Source: Sandaracinaceae bacterium (lineage in GTDB: Bacteria; Myxococcota_A; Polyangia; Polyangiales; JAFGIB01). From it: a DNA stretch of 11,261 nt. Location: positions 1 through 11,261 of the forward strand of contig JADGRG010000570.1 in NCBI GenBank assembly GCA_017881145.1. The letters are read 5' to 3'. Of this stretch, positions 1 through 6,236 are shown one piece after another; the first letter of the stretch is position 1; each line of letters starts with the position of its first letter. A program made the translations under genes and the position numbers. A model generated the notes under the pieces. The model was not told the origin of the DNA. It saw nothing but the letters and a program-made list of their open reading frames with translations, and made no database searches.

Positions 1-15
1 CCCCCTCGCCTCGGT

Positions 16-21
16 TACAAC
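16..21 (+). promoter_or_regulatory. possible -10 box of the tRNA-Lys promoter
   Basis: TACAAC matches the sigma-70 -10 consensus TATAAT at four of six bases and ends 14 nt before the mature tRNA 5' end. A GC-rich stretch (GCGCCCG) follows, as is common at stable-RNA promoters under stringent control. The matching -35 box would lie outside the window, so this is tentative. Confidence 0.3.
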
Positions 22-35
22 ACGCGCCCGATTCC

Positions 36-108
36 GGGACATTAGCTCAGCTGGTAGAGCAGTGGATTCTTAATCCATTGGCCCTCGGTTCGACTCCGAG
101 ATGTCCCA
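36..108 (+). tRNA. tRNA-Lys (anticodon CTT)
   Basis: A full cloverleaf can be folded by eye. The 7-bp acceptor GGGACAT pairs with ATGTCCC. The D stem is GCTC/GAGC with GG in the loop. The anticodon stem GTGGA/TCCAT closes with a G-U pair, and the 7-nt loop TTCTTAA places anticodon CTT at 69-71, which reads the lysine codon AAG. The T stem is CTCGG/CCGAG with loop TTCGACT, and the discriminator base is A108. CCA is not encoded and must be added after transcription. tRNA 3' ends are common integration sites for islands, and everything downstream here is accessory-like. No second copy of the tRNA 3' end was noticed in the window. Confidence 0.96.
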
Positions 109-129
109 CTAGAAATCATTCGAGATTCG

Positions 130-156
130 AGGCGCGCACGTCGCGCCTGATTTTTT
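130..156 (+). terminator. intrinsic terminator of tRNA-Lys
   Basis: A 7-bp GC-rich stem, AGGCGCG pairing with CGCGCCT, closes a 5-nt loop (CACGT). It is followed after GA by six T residues. It starts 21 nt after the tRNA and has the form of a Rho-independent terminator reading on the + strand. Confidence 0.8.
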
Positions 157-396
157 CGTCCCCCCGAATTTCCCCCCTCGATGAGCGAGCCGGTCGACCC
201 CTCGCGTAGAGGCGCACCGATGCCGCGCTTCGGCGTGTCGTCCTTGACCGACGGCGATCTGATTCGTGAGCCCGCGTCGTCCTGGGTAGTGTCGGGAGCC
301 CCACGGAGCAGCCCACGATCTCGTGACCGCGTCGCGACGCGGCAAGGTGGCCATTCGACGTAGCACGCGCGTCAGACGCCGGACGGCGCGCGGTCG
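157..396. other. stretch with no convincing gene
   Basis: Between the tRNA terminator and the first small - strand ORF there are only short Arg- and Ser-rich open frames on both strands. These include - strand frames ending near 109 and 116 that would run through the tRNA terminator. No frame looks protein-like over a useful length, and no integrase motif or repeat was seen. It is best read as spacer or decayed DNA. Confidence 0.5.
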
Positions 397-567
397 TCAG
401 TCGCCGCGTTCGTCCAGCGAGAGCCGCTTCGCGATTCGCTCGGGCTGCGCGAGCGGGTCACAGGCTCGCGCGAACTCAGCGGCCCAGCTCAACCACTCGG
501 AGGTTGCTTCGAGCGTGCCTTCGTCTCGGGCGCGCCGTTTGATGGCACGGCCTGCCGTCGTTCGCAT
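397..567 (-). CDS. small hypothetical protein (56 aa) or gene remnant
   Basis: The product is not recognised. The frame is open far upstream to about 957, but only the last ~45 codons look genuinely coding: they strongly prefer G or C at third positions and give a balanced, helix-forming sequence (for example EWLSWAAEFARA around residues 24-35). The ATG at 567 is chosen because residues before it are Arg-rich and unlike protein. The N-terminal ~15 residues are basic and the rest is helical, ending DERGD. There is no clear Shine-Dalgarno before the ATG (only CGGGG). It could be a tiny real gene or the 3' end of a larger decayed one; the second view fits the frame-switching DNA just upstream. 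Confidence 0.35.
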   Translation of the reverse strand: MRTTAGRAIKRRARDEGTLEATSEWLSWAAEFARACDPLAQPERIAKRLSLDERGD

Positions 568-668
568 CGGCCCCGACGCAGCGCGCCGCTCTGCGCCTCG
601 ATCCCGATAACGACTTCCCCAAGCACGGCTTCGAACCGGCGCGCCCTTCGACGCGCGCGGCAGCTGCG

Positions 669-872
669 TCACTCTTGATCGCGCCGCTCCTGGTCCCAAC
701 GTGCAAGGATTGCGAACGCCTTCACGATCTCCTGAAACTCGTCCGGCGATAAAAGTTCTTCGACGGAGGTGTTCTCCGCTCGGAGCACTGCTCGGTCGTC
801 GGTGCCGGCGGGCAACCGCTTCGACTTTCGGCGTGGCGGCGATCCCTTTGCAGTCTTGCGTGATCCGCGCAT
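669..872 (-). CDS. small hypothetical protein (67 aa)
   Basis: The family is not recognised. The protein has a Lys/Arg-rich, Pro-containing N-terminal tail (residues 1-23), then an acidic amphipathic segment including SVEELLSPDEF (about 36-46) and an alpha-helical end with AFAILARWDQ (about 52-61). A basic tail followed by an acidic helix is typical of small DNA-associated or antitoxin-like proteins, but no family motif is visible. The ATG at 872 has GGAA five to eight bases upstream. The start lies inside a differently framed coding-like stretch (about 850-957), so it either overlaps an upstream gene or is the continuation of one gene that suffered a frameshift. Composition supports translation more than for the ORF at 397-567. 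Confidence 0.45.
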   Translation of the reverse strand: MRGSRKTAKGSPPRRKSKRLPAGTDDRAVLRAENTSVEELLSPDEFQEIVKAFAILARWDQERRDQE

Positions 873-1104
873 GTGTTCCGGTTTCGATGATGAGGCGGGG
901 CAACGACAGCGCGTCTATCTTCTTCCGCCGGTCGTGAGAACATGTCGGCATCAACACCAGTCGCGTCGGGCGTGATGATTACCGCGTCGTGCGGTGCGCG
1001 CAAACCGCAAAGATCTGACGCCCACCGATGCCGGAAGCCGACGATCGCAACCACTTTGCACTCACGCGCGACGCCGTCGGAAAGACGATACGCATCACGA
1101 CGCA
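850..1104 (-). pseudogene. probable decayed gene with a frame switch near 940-957
   Basis: On the - strand, the frame read from about 1104 to 940 looks coding (contains VVAIVGFRHRW and HDAVIITPDATG, with third positions mostly G or C) but turns into Arg/His-rich junk after about 940. From about 957 to 850 a different - strand frame takes over with protein-like sequence (IDALSLPRLIIETG). This pattern fits one gene broken by a one- or two-base indel near 945. It may run on into the ORF at 669-872 through a second shift. The product is not recognisable and the 5' limit is uncertain. Sequencing error and two overlapping genes are alternatives. Confidence 0.3.
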
Positions 1105-1357
1105 GAGTGGGCTGCGGCGCAGCGCACCGGCGAACATCGCGAAGCCTGCGGTTTGAACGAGAGTGCCGTGTGGCTACGCCGCACTTGGTCCGTCGATCCC
1201 GAGAGCCCGCGTCAAGGGGGTTGGGCGACTCCGCCCAAGGACATACAGTCACGCCCGAGTGCCAGAGTTTCGACTGCCGTGAGGGGCCGCATGACGGCCG
1301 GGAAAGCGCCGCTAACTCACGGACATTCGGAACTTTGGCGACGGCGACGCGCGGCGT
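1105..1357. other. stretch with no convincing gene
   Basis: This stretch lies downstream of the HEPN-like gene stop. Open frames on both strands are Arg/Ser-rich and lack protein-like segments. No intrinsic terminator with a T tract, no repeat array and no RNA gene were seen. It is probably intergenic or decayed DNA. Confidence 0.45.
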
Positions 1358-2089
1358 TCAGTCAATCGTCGCTATGCTCACGTAGAGTTCTTCGCCGAGT
1401 TTCCACTGGTCGCGCGGCTCGTCCCAGAAATCGTCTCGACAGTCGAGATGCTGCTCGTGCAGCTCATCCAGCAAGTGCTGCCACTTCGCGATCGGCGGCG
1501 CTACTCGTTTGGAAAAACTCGGTCGGCCGTCGGTGCCGGTCGGGTAACGCAGTCTCGTTTCGTCCTTCCGCTCCAGCCTGGTCAGCGCCTCCACCAGTAC
1601 AGCGAACTGCGACGGCATCGGAAGTTCCAGGCGTGCAAGCGCATCGGCGGTCTGCCGATAGAGCGTCTTCAGCTTGTGACCCCGTGGGTACGGTAGTACC
1701 GGCACGCGGTCGTACCCCCCGTTGTCCAGCACGTCTTGGTGGATGGTCGTTGCCTCGCGATGCAGGTCCTGGAGCGCCAACTCGACGGCGTGACGTTGCA
1801 GGTACGCGCAGACAGCGCCATAGGACCCGAGCCGATCTTCCCTGCGCGCCCACTCAATCTGCATGCCGGCAGACTTCCAGTAGATGTCCGAGTAGTCCGG
1901 CGCTCCAAAACGTCCCCCGAAGCGCGCTATGCCCGCCGCCCGGTCGGCTGCGTGTTCTGCCCGCGCCCGTGCCATGAGCCTCGCCAGTTTGCGCTTGCCA
2001 GGCTCTTTCGGTCCGCAGTCGTCGCAGAGCGGATCGAGCAGCGGTTCGTGGCTGTAGCGAGCGCACGTCGAGCAGAACGTCGAAGCCAT
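1358..2089 (-). CDS. zinc-ribbon protein with HEPN-like domain
   Basis: This 243-aa protein has an N-terminal zinc ribbon: C6-x2-C9 and C22-x2-C25, twelve residues apart. A charged linker rich in Arg and Ala follows (about 30-60), then a mostly helical domain. Three landmarks of that domain recall HEPN-type proteins: AYLQRHAVELAL (95-106), GHKLKTLY (137-144) and the RYP motif (181-183). HEPN domains are often RNases in toxin-antitoxin and abortive-infection systems and often use an R-x4-6-H motif. The nearest match is R111-x5-H117, but its position is not clearly canonical, so catalysis is unproven. The start at 2089 puts the zinc ribbon at the extreme N terminus; only AGCGG stands before it, next to a perfect dyad (2091-2107). 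It is the last well-supported gene before the tRNA. HEPN assignment is inference from motif pattern alone. Confidence 0.85.
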   Translation of the reverse strand: MASTFCSTCARYSHEPLLDPLCDDCGPKEPGKRKLARLMARARAEHAADRAAGIARFGGRFGAPDYSDIYWKSAGMQIEWARREDRLGSYGAVCAYLQRHAVELALQDLHREATTIHQDVLDNGGYDRVPVLPYPRGHKLKTLYRQTADALARLELPMPSQFAVLVEALTRLERKDETRLRYPTGTDGRPSFSKRVAPPIAKWQHLLDELHEQHLDCRDDFWDEPRDQWKLGEELYVSIATID

Positions 2090-2090
2090 C

Positions 2091-2107
2091 CGCTGATGGT
2101 ATCAGCG
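2091..2107 (-). promoter_or_regulatory. perfect dyad directly upstream of the HEPN-like gene start
   Basis: CGCTGAT and ATCAGCG form a perfect 7-bp inverted repeat with a 3-nt centre (GGT). It lies one base before the ATG at 2089 and covers the place where a ribosome binding site should be. As RNA it would form a tight hairpin masking ribosome entry; as DNA it could be a repressor operator. Neither role is proven. Confidence 0.35.
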
Positions 2108-2187
2108 CACCGATTGGCCCGCAGCTCGGTGCAACGCTTTCACCGTGGCCACCGCGGGTGCCACACGCGCGGCCGGAGGGCAGGGCT

Positions 2188-2210
2188 CACGAGCCCCCAC
2201 TAGGCTCGTG
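2188..2210 (-). terminator. hairpin downstream of the small 2233-2598 gene
   Basis: CACGAGCC and GGCTCGTG form a perfect 8-bp stem with a 7-nt loop, 23 nt after the stop codon of the upstream - strand gene. Flanking GCTC/GAGC segments can lengthen the stem with bulges. No T tract follows, so it is at most a weak or Rho-assisted terminator, or an mRNA-stabilising structure. Confidence 0.35.
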
Positions 2211-2232
2211 CTTGAGCGGGTGCACAAGAAGT

Positions 2233-2598
2233 CTAGGCGGGCTCATCCAGCACCTTGCGCACGTAGCTCAGGATCGCGGCTTCGATTTGCTCGGGTGGGT
2301 GCGTGCTCTTGAGCCGCGCGAGCCACGCAAGGTCCTCGGCCGCCGTGCGCAACATCGCGCGCGCGTGCGCCAAGGGCAGGTGAACTATCTCGAACTCATC
2401 CGCGAACACGCAGACGGCTTGACCTTGGTACCAGACCGAGAAGTGCACCGTGTCCGCTTGCCATGTGCGGCTGAGAACCAAGAGCGGCTCCGCGCACGTG
2501 ACGCTGGTGGGTACGAGACCCTGCCAACGGTCGCTCTCCGACTTCCAGTAGTCAAACGTTCCTCTTGTCGGCTTAGCGAATGCTCGTAGCTCTTGCAT
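2233..2598 (-). CDS. hypothetical protein (121 aa)
   Basis: The family is not recognised. The protein begins MQELRAFAKP and has an aromatic, mixed N-terminal half (FDYWKSESDRWQG, about 15-27), a probable beta-rich middle (VHFSVWYQGQAVCVFADEFEIV, about 51-72) and a helical C-terminal third with TAAEDLAWLARLK (85-97) and IEAAILSYVRKVL (105-117). There is no signal peptide or membrane segment. The frame stays open to an ATG at 2757, three bases beyond the DUF2971 stop, which would give 174 aa. The extra 53 residues are Cys/Arg/Ala-rich and unlike the rest, so the shorter start is preferred. The preferred ATG lies within the 3' arm of a strong hairpin and has no clear Shine-Dalgarno, so the start remains uncertain. 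Same strand and close spacing suggest cotranscription with the DUF2971 gene. Confidence 0.7.
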   Translation of the reverse strand: MQELRAFAKPTRGTFDYWKSESDRWQGLVPTSVTCAEPLLVLSRTWQADTVHFSVWYQGQAVCVFADEFEIVHLPLAHARAMLRTAAEDLAWLARLKSTHPPEQIEAAILSYVRKVLDEPA

Positions 2599-2633
2599 GC
2601 CCGCGAGGCTACCACGAAGGGCATGCAAGGAGC
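2589..2633 (-). promoter_or_regulatory. strong hairpin spanning the start codon of the 121-aa gene
   Basis: CTTGCATGCCC (2592-2602) and GGGCATGCAAG (2619-2629) are perfect 11-nt complements around a 16-nt loop. GCTC and GAGC outside them extend the stem across a one-base bulge. On the - strand transcript the 3' arm contains the ATG of the 121-aa ORF, so folding would hide the start codon. This could gate translation. If the true start is the upstream ATG at 2757, the hairpin would instead lie within the coding region. Confidence 0.45.
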
Positions 2634-2760
2634 AGTGCACCGCAGCCGATGGCGGCGCAGGTTCGGCGTGCATCTCGACCTGACGCCTGTTGCACCTGCG
2701 CGCGAGGCAGAGCGCGAGAAGTTTGGGCGCTTCAAGAACCTGGTCTAGACCGGCCACTGT

Positions 2761-4176
2761 TCAGAAGCGGAGCAATGTCATCGGGTGCACCTCGATGCCA
2801 CCGGTCGCTCGCGAATACTCGGCCTGCGAGAACTCGAAGTCTGTGCGGCCTGCGTCGCTACACTTCCGTTCAATCACCTCGGCGATCGCGTGCTTGTCGC
2901 TGATGGAGGTTCGCACTCCAAACACTATCCCGGCCAAAGCCTTGAACGGGTACCGTAGCGCGCGCTCGGCCGTGTCGGTGATCGTCAGCCGATGTTCTTG
3001 TTCATGCGCCCAGTCGGGGTGTTTCGTCGTAACGGCGGCGTCAAATTTCTGCCAAAGCTCCCGGCGCCAAGTATCCATGTCGGAGAACAAACCGCTCAGT
3101 CGTCCGCTGCGCCTTCCGCTGGGATCGCACGCCCACGTCTGGTCCACGACGGGTCGAGGGAGCTGACCGAGAAATCGAAAGAAGTCGATCTCTGGAGCGC
3201 GCTCCGAATACTTCACTTTCTTGAACGCGTGCATGGCGTCCCCGCGGATCGGTTGCACGGGAGCATCGTGACGACCCGCATATCCGATGATGCCGTGCAA
3301 CGTAAGGCCGGGCTCGCCGCCACCGGAAGCCTCGACATTGAACTTCAACGCAACACCCTTGTGGCCTTCGCTGTAAGTCCCCCACATTGATGCGTTGGTG
3401 CAGTTCTCGGAAAAGCACGCTGCAAACCAACCGGGGTGGATCAAGGCGTCGGCAATAGAAGTCGCATACGTTTTCGGAAAATCGATCATGAGGTATCCGG
3501 CCGTTGAGGCCCAGGGTTCGTCGCGGCCGTTGTAGCGTTGGATAAAGGCGAGTTCGTCCTGCACTCGATTTCCGAACGCGAATATCTTGTCGATGTCTGC
3601 TGCGTTGCGGTCTCGCATCGTCGCGATCAGGCCCCCGAGCTGTTTCAGGGCTTCTGGAAGGTCGAGCTGCGGAGCGTGTTCGCGAAGCTCAGTCGAGCGA
3701 AGACCCTTGTCGACGAAGACATGGAAGATGGCTCGAATGGCGTGTAGATGAACTGCGCGCAAATGGAACACGAGGCCGGACCCGCTCAGAGGCACGTTGA
3801 GCTGCACAAGGTGATCCAGCACGCTGCTGACGCTCTCGTCCTGAAAGAATGCCGAGATCGCGTCCCGGTACATCGCCTTGAACTCTTCAGTTGGAAGGTC
3901 CTCGTACGACATCGCAGGATGAAGCATGGGCGTCTTCCACTCCTTGCCGCGTGTCAGTTCGGTCTGCACTGTGACGTGAAGGAGACAAAGGATGTAGTGC
4001 CGAAATAAATTCGACCACAGGATATCGTCGCCGAGCCAGAAGACATCCCTGTAGCCCTCCATCGGATCATTCAGTTCGGCGGGAGATGCGAAGTAGATTT
4101 GCTGATGCTCCAGCTCCTGGTGCTTGCGCAGCAGAGCCTCTGTAGAGCGGTAGCGAAACAGAAACCGTGGCGTCAT
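2761..4176 (-). CDS. DUF2971 family protein
   Basis: The family is recognised by its two usual anchors. Residues 5-39 carry FLFRYRSTEALL and IYFASPAELNDPME, matching the family's N-terminal 'Y-R-S ... F-ND-P-E' pattern. Residues 254-275 carry ACFSEN...ASMWGTYSEGHKGV, matching 'CFSE ... MW-YA-GHKG'. Near the C terminus are EHRLTI (394-399) and GIVFGVRTSISD (416-427). At 471 aa it is longer than the roughly 250-350 aa I would expect; the extra length is a helical middle (about 45-245). DUF2971 has no settled biochemical role that I can cite, though members recur in accessory and defence-rich regions. The ATG at 4176 is supported by GAGGGG five bases upstream. It lies 93 nt after the preceding gene and is probably in the same transcription unit as its neighbours. 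Family call is firm; function is unknown. Confidence 0.92.
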   Translation of the reverse strand: MTPRFLFRYRSTEALLRKHQELEHQQIYFASPAELNDPMEGYRDVFWLGDDILWSNLFRHYILCLLHVTVQTELTRGKEWKTPMLHPAMSYEDLPTEEFKAMYRDAISAFFQDESVSSVLDHLVQLNVPLSGSGLVFHLRAVHLHAIRAIFHVFVDKGLRSTELREHAPQLDLPEALKQLGGLIATMRDRNAADIDKIFAFGNRVQDELAFIQRYNGRDEPWASTAGYLMIDFPKTYATSIADALIHPGWFAACFSENCTNASMWGTYSEGHKGVALKFNVEASGGGEPGLTLHGIIGYAGRHDAPVQPIRGDAMHAFKKVKYSERAPEIDFFRFLGQLPRPVVDQTWACDPSGRRSGRLSGLFSDMDTWRRELWQKFDAAVTTKHPDWAHEQEHRLTITDTAERALRYPFKALAGIVFGVRTSISDKHAIAEVIERKCSDAGRTDFEFSQAEYSRATGGIEVHPMTLLRF

Positions 4177-4181
4177 TTGTG

Positions 4182-4187
4182 CCCCTC
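4182..4187 (-). promoter_or_regulatory. ribosome binding site of the DUF2971 gene
   Basis: GAGGGG lies five bases before the ATG at 4176. It is the best Shine-Dalgarno match among the middle-block genes and fixes that start. Confidence 0.6.
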
Positions 4188-4236
4188 GTGGATCTATTCG
4201 TGATCGCTTGGTGCCCGCCGTTCACAGCACGCTAGG

Positions 4237-4258
4237 TCTGAAGCTCAGGGCCTTCAGA
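4237..4258 (-). terminator. hairpin between the zinc/PDDEXK-like gene and the DUF2971 gene
   Basis: TCTGAAG and CTTCAGA form a perfect 7-bp stem around an 8-nt loop, 11 nt after the upstream stop codon. No T tract follows on the - strand, so it may be a weak terminator, an attenuator or an mRNA 3'-end stabiliser in a 93-nt intergenic space. Confidence 0.3.
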
Positions 4259-4269
4259 ACGCGCAGCAC

Positions 4270-5808
4270 TCAAGTCTGCGTCGCCTCGACCACACTCCAG
4301 CGCATCACGTGGAGATCGCCGTCGCGCGGCTCCCGCCACCACTCCTCGCCGAATTTGAGGACGCCGCGAGGAAGCGGCGCCTTTGCGTATGGGTTGTGCA
4401 CGACGATGAGATCGCGGCCCAGCAAGTCGGGCATCGTCGGCGGCAACAACGGGGTGAACAGAACGGCCGAGCCATCGCGAGAGCACCCATGACAGAACAG
4501 CTTCGTAGAAATCGGGGCACCGTTCTGCTTGAGAAGCTCATCGCACAGCGGGTAACGCAGCCCGACGGGTCCGCGAGCACCCAGAACCGGCGCAGTAAAT
4601 TGGTGTCTCGCGAGCCCAAACAGAGACCGAACGATGTCCGGAACACCGGCATGAAGCTCGGCGTGAGGGATCAACGCCGCATTGATTGCGACGACATACG
4701 GTTGAGCGTCGTCCACGAATATCTCGCCGTCACAGGTGCGTGTCCGGAACTTGCGATATTGCTTTAGCTTGGCGCGGACCGCTGCGGTGTAGCGCATCAA
4801 CATCTTATCGTGATTCGGGATCGTGAAGCCTGGCTCCGATTCGGCGACCGCGTCTTTCCCAGTGCCTCGCGTTGCGAGCGTGGCCTCTATCCAGACCACG
4901 GCGCCGTCATCAAGCACGACCTTGATATCCGGACCGTTTCCGGGCGGGCGTTCAAGATGGTGTCTGTAGTCCTGCAACGTGCACGCGAGATGCATCTCCC
5001 AGATGCGCGCTTGGAGGGCGCACTTCGAGTCCTCTCGAACGTGATCGTGGCGATCACCGCAAACCTCTCGAAATCGAGCCCACAGCCCCTCGACTTGATC
5101 ACGGTGGTGCTTCCTGACGTGGCAGTAGAAGGCGTTTTCGACTGCGTCCGGCACGAAGAACGCGTCCTCGCGATACCGGGCAAGGGACGCGGCGCGTTCG
5201 GTTTCGTCGAGCGGCCCGAGATCCGGGATGTAGTGCTCTGGTTCTGGTTGATCTTCGGGTCGTGCAAGAGAGCAGTGCGCCAATCCGCTACGAAAGCCGC
5301 AATGTACTGCTTCTGCAAACGTCGCGTCCCAGGCGTCAGCGGAAACCGCGCCGTCTAGCAGAGAAAGGTACGCCTCGAAGGTCTCACGATGCAGCGGGCA
5401 CATAGAACCGACAATGTCTACGCGTTCATCGCAATCGTCGTTGCCGCACCTAACGTATCTCGTGTCACGTCCTGCTTGTGTACTCCAGAACGCCCAGAGC
5501 ACTCCCTTGGCATCGTCGACGAGCACTCGTTCAGGATGATGATGCTGCGTGAGGCCGTGGCCTGCGGTGTAGGCTGCGAGGGAACTGAGCACGCGGTCGG
5601 CATCGGCCTTCACAACCCACGCCGCATAGCCGTTTGGGTTGCCCGCGGGAACACCGTAAACAATGTCCACATGCTCGAAGCTCTCACCAGGCTCCGGACG
5701 AACACGGATCCGCGTGTCGCAGTACGGCTCAGAGGGTACGAGTTCGAGGGTCGGCATGAGGAAGACGCTGCTTAGACTTGGTTCAACACCTGTGCAGGCA
5801 CCGCGCAT
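4270..5808 (-). CDS. hypothetical protein: zinc-binding cluster plus PDDEXK-like C-terminal half
   Basis: No named family is recognised. Numbering is from the ATG at 5808 (512 aa). A candidate zinc site is C121-x4-C126 with CPLH at 137-140. Helices follow, with more Cys/His pairs (H169-C170, C229-H230). At 269-310 the segment reads IWEMHLACTL ... LERPPGNGPDI ... VWIEAT. This 'W-E-L helix, then G-P-D, then I-E-A' order resembles PDDEXK-like nucleases: E271, D294 and E308 would be the acidic residues. The usual lysine two after E308 is a threonine; K347 in RYTAAVRAKLKQY may stand in. A second Cys cluster is CHGC (439-442). An ATG at 5757 (MPTLELVPSE, 495 aa) gives a more natural N terminus; neither start has a clear Shine-Dalgarno. 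A nuclease role is inference from residue pattern. Confidence 0.85.
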   Translation of the reverse strand: MRGACTGVEPSLSSVFLMPTLELVPSEPYCDTRIRVRPEPGESFEHVDIVYGVPAGNPNGYAAWVVKADADRVLSSLAAYTAGHGLTQHHHPERVLVDDAKGVLWAFWSTQAGRDTRYVRCGNDDCDERVDIVGSMCPLHRETFEAYLSLLDGAVSADAWDATFAEAVHCGFRSGLAHCSLARPEDQPEPEHYIPDLGPLDETERAASLARYREDAFFVPDAVENAFYCHVRKHHRDQVEGLWARFREVCGDRHDHVREDSKCALQARIWEMHLACTLQDYRHHLERPPGNGPDIKVVLDDGAVVWIEATLATRGTGKDAVAESEPGFTIPNHDKMLMRYTAAVRAKLKQYRKFRTRTCDGEIFVDDAQPYVVAINAALIPHAELHAGVPDIVRSLFGLARHQFTAPVLGARGPVGLRYPLCDELLKQNGAPISTKLFCHGCSRDGSAVLFTPLLPPTMPDLLGRDLIVVHNPYAKAPLPRGVLKFGEEWWREPRDGDLHVMRWSVVEATQT

Positions 5809-6236
5809 TCGCTCTCGACCACCCTTGCCAGCAAGGAGCTTCGGGATCGACGCAGGATAGCACGGCGATACCGGCTAACATCGGTGCTCCGAAGGCAGGC
5901 TACTCTTCACGCGTAATCGAGAGCACCGCGCGCGCGGCCTCGGGTATGCGAGCGGCGAGCACGTCGAGCGTCCCACTGTCGATGAAGACAGTTTCGATGG
6001 CTATGAATTCGTCACGACATTCTACAGCGCGGATGGTTCCGGTGCTTTGAATGTGGCCTATCGCTCGATGGACGCGGAGAGCTGGACGCTGCCGGCTTGC
6101 CGGAGGAGTTCGTGCGTGAGGAGACCCGTGAAGCCGAGTACGAAGAGGATTATGGAAATGATTGAAGGCTGATCGCCAGGCGGTCGGCCTACAACGAGTC
6201 ACCGTTCCCACGCTCAGATCGTGATCAGATCGACGA
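5809..6236. other. gap with coding-like scraps on both strands
   Basis: No intact gene is visible. On the - strand, a frame ending with TAG at 5900-5902 has a protein-like C-terminal stretch (FIAIETVFIDSGTLDVLAAR and on to TREE, about 6050 to 5903), but upstream it is Arg/His-rich. On the + strand, an open frame from 6007 to the TGA at 6163-6165 ends in an acidic, protein-like tail (GLPEEFVREETREAEYEED) with no good start codon. These overlap antiparallel near 6007-6060, so at most one is real there. Both may be remnants of lost genes. A TATCCT at 5854-5859 (- strand) could be a -10 box for the next gene, but no -35 is convincing. Confidence 0.4.

Noticed and set aside
109..366. - strand ORF reaching into the tRNA terminator
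   Set aside because: It ends at the tRNA 3' end, reads through the terminator hairpin, and its composition is not protein-like.
397..957. Single 186-aa - strand protein
   Set aside because: Only parts of the frame look coding; the middle is Arg-rich, and a different frame (669-872) looks coding there. It was split into a small 3' ORF and part of a decayed gene.
994..1977. Long + strand open frame (327 codons)
   Set aside because: It is Arg/Ser/Pro-rich, lacks any domain-like segment and runs antisense to the well-supported zinc-ribbon/HEPN-like gene. It is a shadow frame in high-GC DNA.
2599..2757. N-terminal 53-residue extension of the small protein at 2233
   Set aside because: It has Cys/Arg/Ala-rich, low-complexity composition unlike the rest and no Shine-Dalgarno before its ATG. 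The shorter form is preferred, though the longer one cannot be excluded.
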